Source: Streptomyces longispororuber (GTDB taxonomy: Bacteria > Actinomycetota > Actinomycetes > Streptomycetales > Streptomycetaceae). From it: 64,000 nucleotides of DNA. The notes beneath the pieces were generated by a model that was not told the DNA's origin, ran no database searches, and saw only the letters and a program-made list of their open reading frames with translations. Location: contig NZ_BNBT01000010.1 of the NCBI RefSeq assembly GCF_014656095.1, positions 1 through 64,000 on the forward strand, written 5' to 3'. A program made the translations under genes and the position numbers. Below, piece after piece: positions 61,308 through 64,000 of this stretch; within the stretch, counting starts at the first letter, position 1; each line of letters starts with the position of its first letter.

Positions 61308-62834
61308 GTGACACAACGGCGCGGGCGGCGTGCCCTGCATATTCTTGGCCGCCTCGGTGCCCAGGAGACGTCCCGGGCGGTCAAGAGTCGGTGGACACAG
61401 CGCAGGGGGGAGCATGCGGAGGTAAGTGCCGACCGGCAACGGGCTGTAGCGATTCGCCAGGCGCTGGAGCAACTGGGGCCGCTCTATATCAAGATCGGTC
61501 AAATCCTCACGACCCGGCCGGACTTCGTACCCGACTATGTCCGTGAGGAGCTTGCGCTGCTGACGGACCAGGCCACAGTCCATCCCTTCGCTTCATTTGC
61601 GGAAGTGCTGGAGGAGGAGCTCGGCGCTGACTGGCATGCGTCCTTCAACTCTTTCGAGACAGACGAGCCGCTGGGGGCTGCCTCCCTGGCGCAGGTGTAC
61701 CGTACCACTCGCAGGGACGGGACTCCATGCGTAGTTAAGATCCAACGGCCGGGGTCCATCGAGGCCGTTCTCGGAGATATGCAGGTCCTACGCCGCGTCG
61801 CCAAAGTGATCGGGCGCGGGGCGCCTCGCTTCAACGAAGTTATCGATATTTCGGCCATGTTCGACGTCGTATTCCGTGCCATGGCCGACGAGTTGGACTT
61901 CACGCGAGAAGCCGACAACATGAAGGACGCCAGGAAGGCGGCTCGCGACTACAAGACCATCAAGATACCGAAGCCAATCCTGGCCACTCCGCGTGTCTTG
62001 ATTCAAACATTGGCCGATGGCCAGTCCGCCAACCGCCTGAAAGGCGATGAGTTAAGCACCAAGCAGCGAAAAAAAGTAGCCAAAGAGCTGATGGCCTATG
62101 TGTTTAAAAGCTACTTCACGGACCGTGCGTTTCATGCCGATCCGCATCCGGGGAACTTTCTGATCAGCCCCAACGGCAAGGCCCATATCATAGATTGGGG
62201 CATGGTCGGCCGACTGGACCGCAGCACGAGCACAGCAGTGCTGGGAGCCATGGTTTCGATAGCCTACAACGACGGACCAGCTCTTGCGCGGTCGTGGATG
62301 CAGCTCGGCACCCCGTTGCCCTGGAGTGACGTCGGAGGATTCATCTCAGACATATCTCGGTTCGTGCCTCACGTGACGGACGCCTCCTTGGAAAAGCTGA
62401 ACTTCGGCGTGGCTCTCACCAGCGTCCTGACTTTCTCCACTCGGCGAGGTATCCAGACATCACCCAACGTCTCCATGATAGGTAAGTCTATCGCTAACCT
62501 GGAGGGCACCGTCCGTTACATTTATCCTCGCATGAAGATGGCGGATATCATTCGAGATTTCACACAAAGCATCCTTACTGGGCTCGTGCATGAGAGCATC
62601 TCGCCAGAGCAGTTGGCTCTGCACGCGATCACAGCTATCCAGGGGATATCTCAGAACTATCCAGGGGATATCTCAGAATCCGAGGGAAATCAGCGGACTC
62701 CTCACGGACCTGGCGCGACGTCAGCTCACCGTGCACAATCAGACCCGACTGAACGACACCCGTATCAGCAAACCGTACATGGCCGCGCTTGTCGCCGCAT
62801 GCAACCGGGGCCAGTGAGGTGCAGTTCTTCGTAA
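61308..62834 (+). CDS. Second UbiB/ABC1-family kinase, C-terminus shifted by a duplication
   Basis: 508 codons. All UbiB motifs are present: LYIKIGQILTTRPDFVP, PLGAASLAQVY, VVKIQRP, FHADPHPGNFLI, IIDWGMVG. It is a clear paralogue of the protein at 58736 along most of its length. Codon use is less GC-biased (AAAAAAGTAGCC, GTTATCGATATTTCGG), suggesting a different origin. At 62635-62678 a 22-bp tandem duplication shifts the frame; without it the protein would end ISGLLTDLARRQLTVHNQTR and stop at 62817. The kinase core is intact, so it may still work. GTG at 61308 follows AAGGGGG. Confidence 0.8.
   Translation: MTQRRGRRALHILGRLGAQETSRAVKSRWTQRRGEHAEVSADRQRAVAIRQALEQLGPLYIKIGQILTTRPDFVPDYVREELALLTDQATVHPFASFAEVLEEELGADWHASFNSFETDEPLGAASLAQVYRTTRRDGTPCVVKIQRPGSIEAVLGDMQVLRRVAKVIGRGAPRFNEVIDISAMFDVVFRAMADELDFTREADNMKDARKAARDYKTIKIPKPILATPRVLIQTLADGQSANRLKGDELSTKQRKKVAKELMAYVFKSYFTDRAFHADPHPGNFLISPNGKAHIIDWGMVGRLDRSTSTAVLGAMVSIAYNDGPALARSWMQLGTPLPWSDVGGFISDISRFVPHVTDASLEKLNFGVALTSVLTFSTRRGIQTSPNVSMIGKSIANLEGTVRYIYPRMKMADIIRDFTQSILTGLVHESISPEQLALHAITAIQGISQNYPGDISESEGNQRTPHGPGATSAHRAQSDPTERHPYQQTVHGRACRRMQPGPVRCSSS
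62635..62678 (+). repeat. Exact 22-bp tandem duplication inside the second UbiB gene
   Basis: Two identical adjacent units, 62635-62656 and 62657-62678 (start CTATCCAGGGG, end TCTCAGAA). 22 is not a multiple of three, so it changes the reading frame. Confidence 0.9.
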
Positions 62835-63388
62835 TGCGAGTCTGACAGCGTTGGTCGGCGAAAGCTCTGCTGACCGCGGTCGGCTCGCTGTTGCGCTACC
62901 TGTATGTGGTCGGCCGCATCCCGGCTGACCAGGTGGGGCGCTTCCCATGTCGAACGTCTGCTGCTGACGGCCGAGGTCGGTGAGGTGCTGGCCGACTATG
63001 ACACACGGACGCTCCCGTTGTTCGGTCGCGTCAGTGTTCTTCACGGCCGGGCCCCTACCAGGCGCTGGACGGGTCTGCATGCGGGTAATCGTGAAGATGG
63101 GCTTGCACGAGGGCCGACCTGTGATCAAGTGCTGTGGCATCACAGCCAAAGCGCCAGGCCACATGAAGGACCTTCGCCACCGCTGCTGCGACGTCGGATG
63201 GTGACCGGCCTCAGACGAAGGCCACTGTACGACCCGAACAGTTGAGGCGACGACTAGAACCGTCTCTGACCTGCGCGTGTGCATGGTAGTTCTCCTCGTG
63301 GTGCACATTTGGTGCACATCCGTCACACACGCGTCGAGCACGGTGACGCGGAGTCCTGATGCGCCGACCATCGTCGCTCCCTTCTCTG
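62835..63388. other. Gene-poor stretch before the integrase
   Basis: No gene is supported. Short open frames exist (e.g. reading LRYLYVVGRIPADQ near 62890) but have no start or domain. GTGCACAT occurs twice, three bases apart, at about 63300-63319, between this stretch and the integrase end. No tRNA gene or attachment core could be identified. Confidence 0.4.
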
Positions 63389-64000
63389 TCACTCCCCGTA
63401 CGACTTGCGTAACGTTCGCCCAGTCCGCTTCTGCCTGCAGACGTCGGCGTACTTTCGGATCCTGTACCTCCGGACCACGGGCTCTTGAGTGGCGAGGCAC
63501 CGTAGGACGCAGCACCTACTCCCCACCGGGGCAGCCGAAGCCTGGCGAGGCTGCCCGCCGGCGTTCGCGCTCCGCCCGGGGCACAAGCGCCGCCTCCGCA
63601 GACCAGGTGGAGCCGGGATGCCGTACAGCTCCTCGAATGAGGCGGGAGCGTTCTCCCAGTCCACCTCCCACACCAGGTATCCGTACGTGTTCAGCGTCTC
63701 GGCAAGGCGGGCGTGCCGCATGCGGGCCTGCACTTTGCTCGGCTCCAAGCCGGAGGCCACCCAGACCGCGTCGGCGAAGTGACGCAGATCGTGGAATGTG
63801 GTTTCGTCCGGGATGTCGATACCCCGCGCTTGCACCCTCTTCTTCGCCAGCCTGAAAGCCTTGTTCAGAACAGCCGCCTGGATAGGCTTCCACTTGCGCG
63901 TCACCATGACCAGTTCGTCGTACTCACGCGTAATGGGCGCAAGGCCACGAAGCTCTCGATTCCTGAGCGCCGCGATGGGCAGCGGCGTCCTCCAACGGGC
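63389..64000 (-). CDS. Tyrosine-type site-specific integrase, C-terminal part (runs off right edge)
   Basis: At least 204 residues, open to the right edge. Catalytic motifs of the tyrosine recombinase family are present: H-x2-R in TFHDLRHFADAVW, a later His in VQARMRHARLAET, and the nucleophile Tyr in TLNTYGYLV. The N-terminal DNA-binding part is outside the window. After the catalytic Tyr the protein continues for an unusual ~90 Arg-rich residues, which suggests that the normal stop has been lost. It probably belongs to an integrated element to the right or is a relic of one. Confidence 0.75.
   Translation of the reverse strand, partial: ARWRTPLPIAALRNRELRGLAPITREYDELVMVTRKWKPIQAAVLNKAFRLAKKRVQARGIDIPDETTFHDLRHFADAVWVASGLEPSKVQARMRHARLAETLNTYGYLVWEVDWENAPASFEELYGIPAPPGLRRRRLCPGRSANAGGQPRQASAAPVGSRCCVLRCLATQEPVVRRYRIRKYADVCRQKRTGRTLRKSYGE

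Noticed and set aside
63200..63388. tRNA gene or integrase attachment site
   Set aside because: I could not fold a cloverleaf or find a duplicated core; only a short GTGCACAT direct repeat is visible.
62739..63515. Minus-strand open frame right of the second UbiB gene
   Set aside because: The translation has no domain, unusual composition and no ribosome site.

Overview
The window is very GC-rich with almost uniform G/C at third codon positions, lipoprotein and secreted-protein genes of actinomycete style, GTG and TTG starts, and families typical of Streptomyces (SMI1/KNR4-like protein, IS5-type transposase scar, type III PKS). It most likely comes from the chromosome of a Streptomyces or a close relative, in an accessory region rich in specialised metabolism.

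Left part (1-20 kb). A partial unknown gene, a secreted serine hydrolase and a membrane-anchored protein lead into a compact minus-strand RiPP-like locus (3.8-8.5 kb): a 50-residue candidate precursor peptide with a clear promoter, an M29 metallopeptidase-like protein, an MFS exporter, a JmjC-type cupin oxygenase and an HExxH-type peptide hydroxylase. Then come a secreted beta-propeller, a divergent type III PKS, a small Cys-containing protein, an M14 carboxypeptidase, a NUDIX hydrolase, a lipoprotein, a periplasmic-binding-type protein, NADP glutamate dehydrogenase (gdhA) and an SMI1/KNR4-like gene, with gene scraps between them.

Polyketide block (20.6-33.3 kb). A Baeyer-Villiger monooxygenase, a divergent thioester-reductase-like SDR, a 2521-residue fully reducing PKS (KS-AT-DH-cMT-ER-KR-ACP, the order of fungal highly reducing PKSs), a stand-alone thioesterase with a Cys instead of Ser nucleophile, and an AraC/GyrI-like regulator. 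A DciA-like gene piece marks the junction with the next block.

Sterol block (34.2-47.0 kb), the highlight. A minus-strand operon encodes a 3-beta-hydroxysteroid dehydrogenase-like SDR, a CYP51, a Rieske oxygenase, an oxidosqualene cyclase with the DCTAE motif, an EBP-type sterol isomerase, an FAD amine-oxidase-like enzyme and a sterol C24-methyltransferase. A divergent gene encodes a squalene-epoxidase-like flavoenzyme, and two more minus-strand genes encode sterol reductases resembling ERG24/TM7SF2 (C14) and DHCR7 (C7). Together they cover squalene to a 4,14-demethylated, side-chain-methylated sterol, an almost eukaryote-like route inside an actinomycete. Squalene supply and electron-transfer partners are not in the window. 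A decayed second copy of the PKS thioesterase lies just beyond this block.

Olefin block (48.4-60.3 kb). A minus-strand operon (ACP, KS, malonyltransferase, acyl-ACP desaturase, a 56-residue membrane protein, perhaps a lipoprotein) faces a plus-strand oleB-oleA-oleC-oleD operon for head-to-head condensation of fatty acids to very long olefins. A promoter with an overlapping operator-like palindrome sits between them. The ole genes are followed by a small amphipathic protein, a PhaR-like protein and a UbiB/ABC1-family kinase. After an IS5-family scar there is a second, decaying small-protein plus UbiB pair of lower GC, broken by a frameshift and by a 22-bp tandem duplication. A tyrosine integrase runs off the right edge, consistent with a mobile-element boundary.
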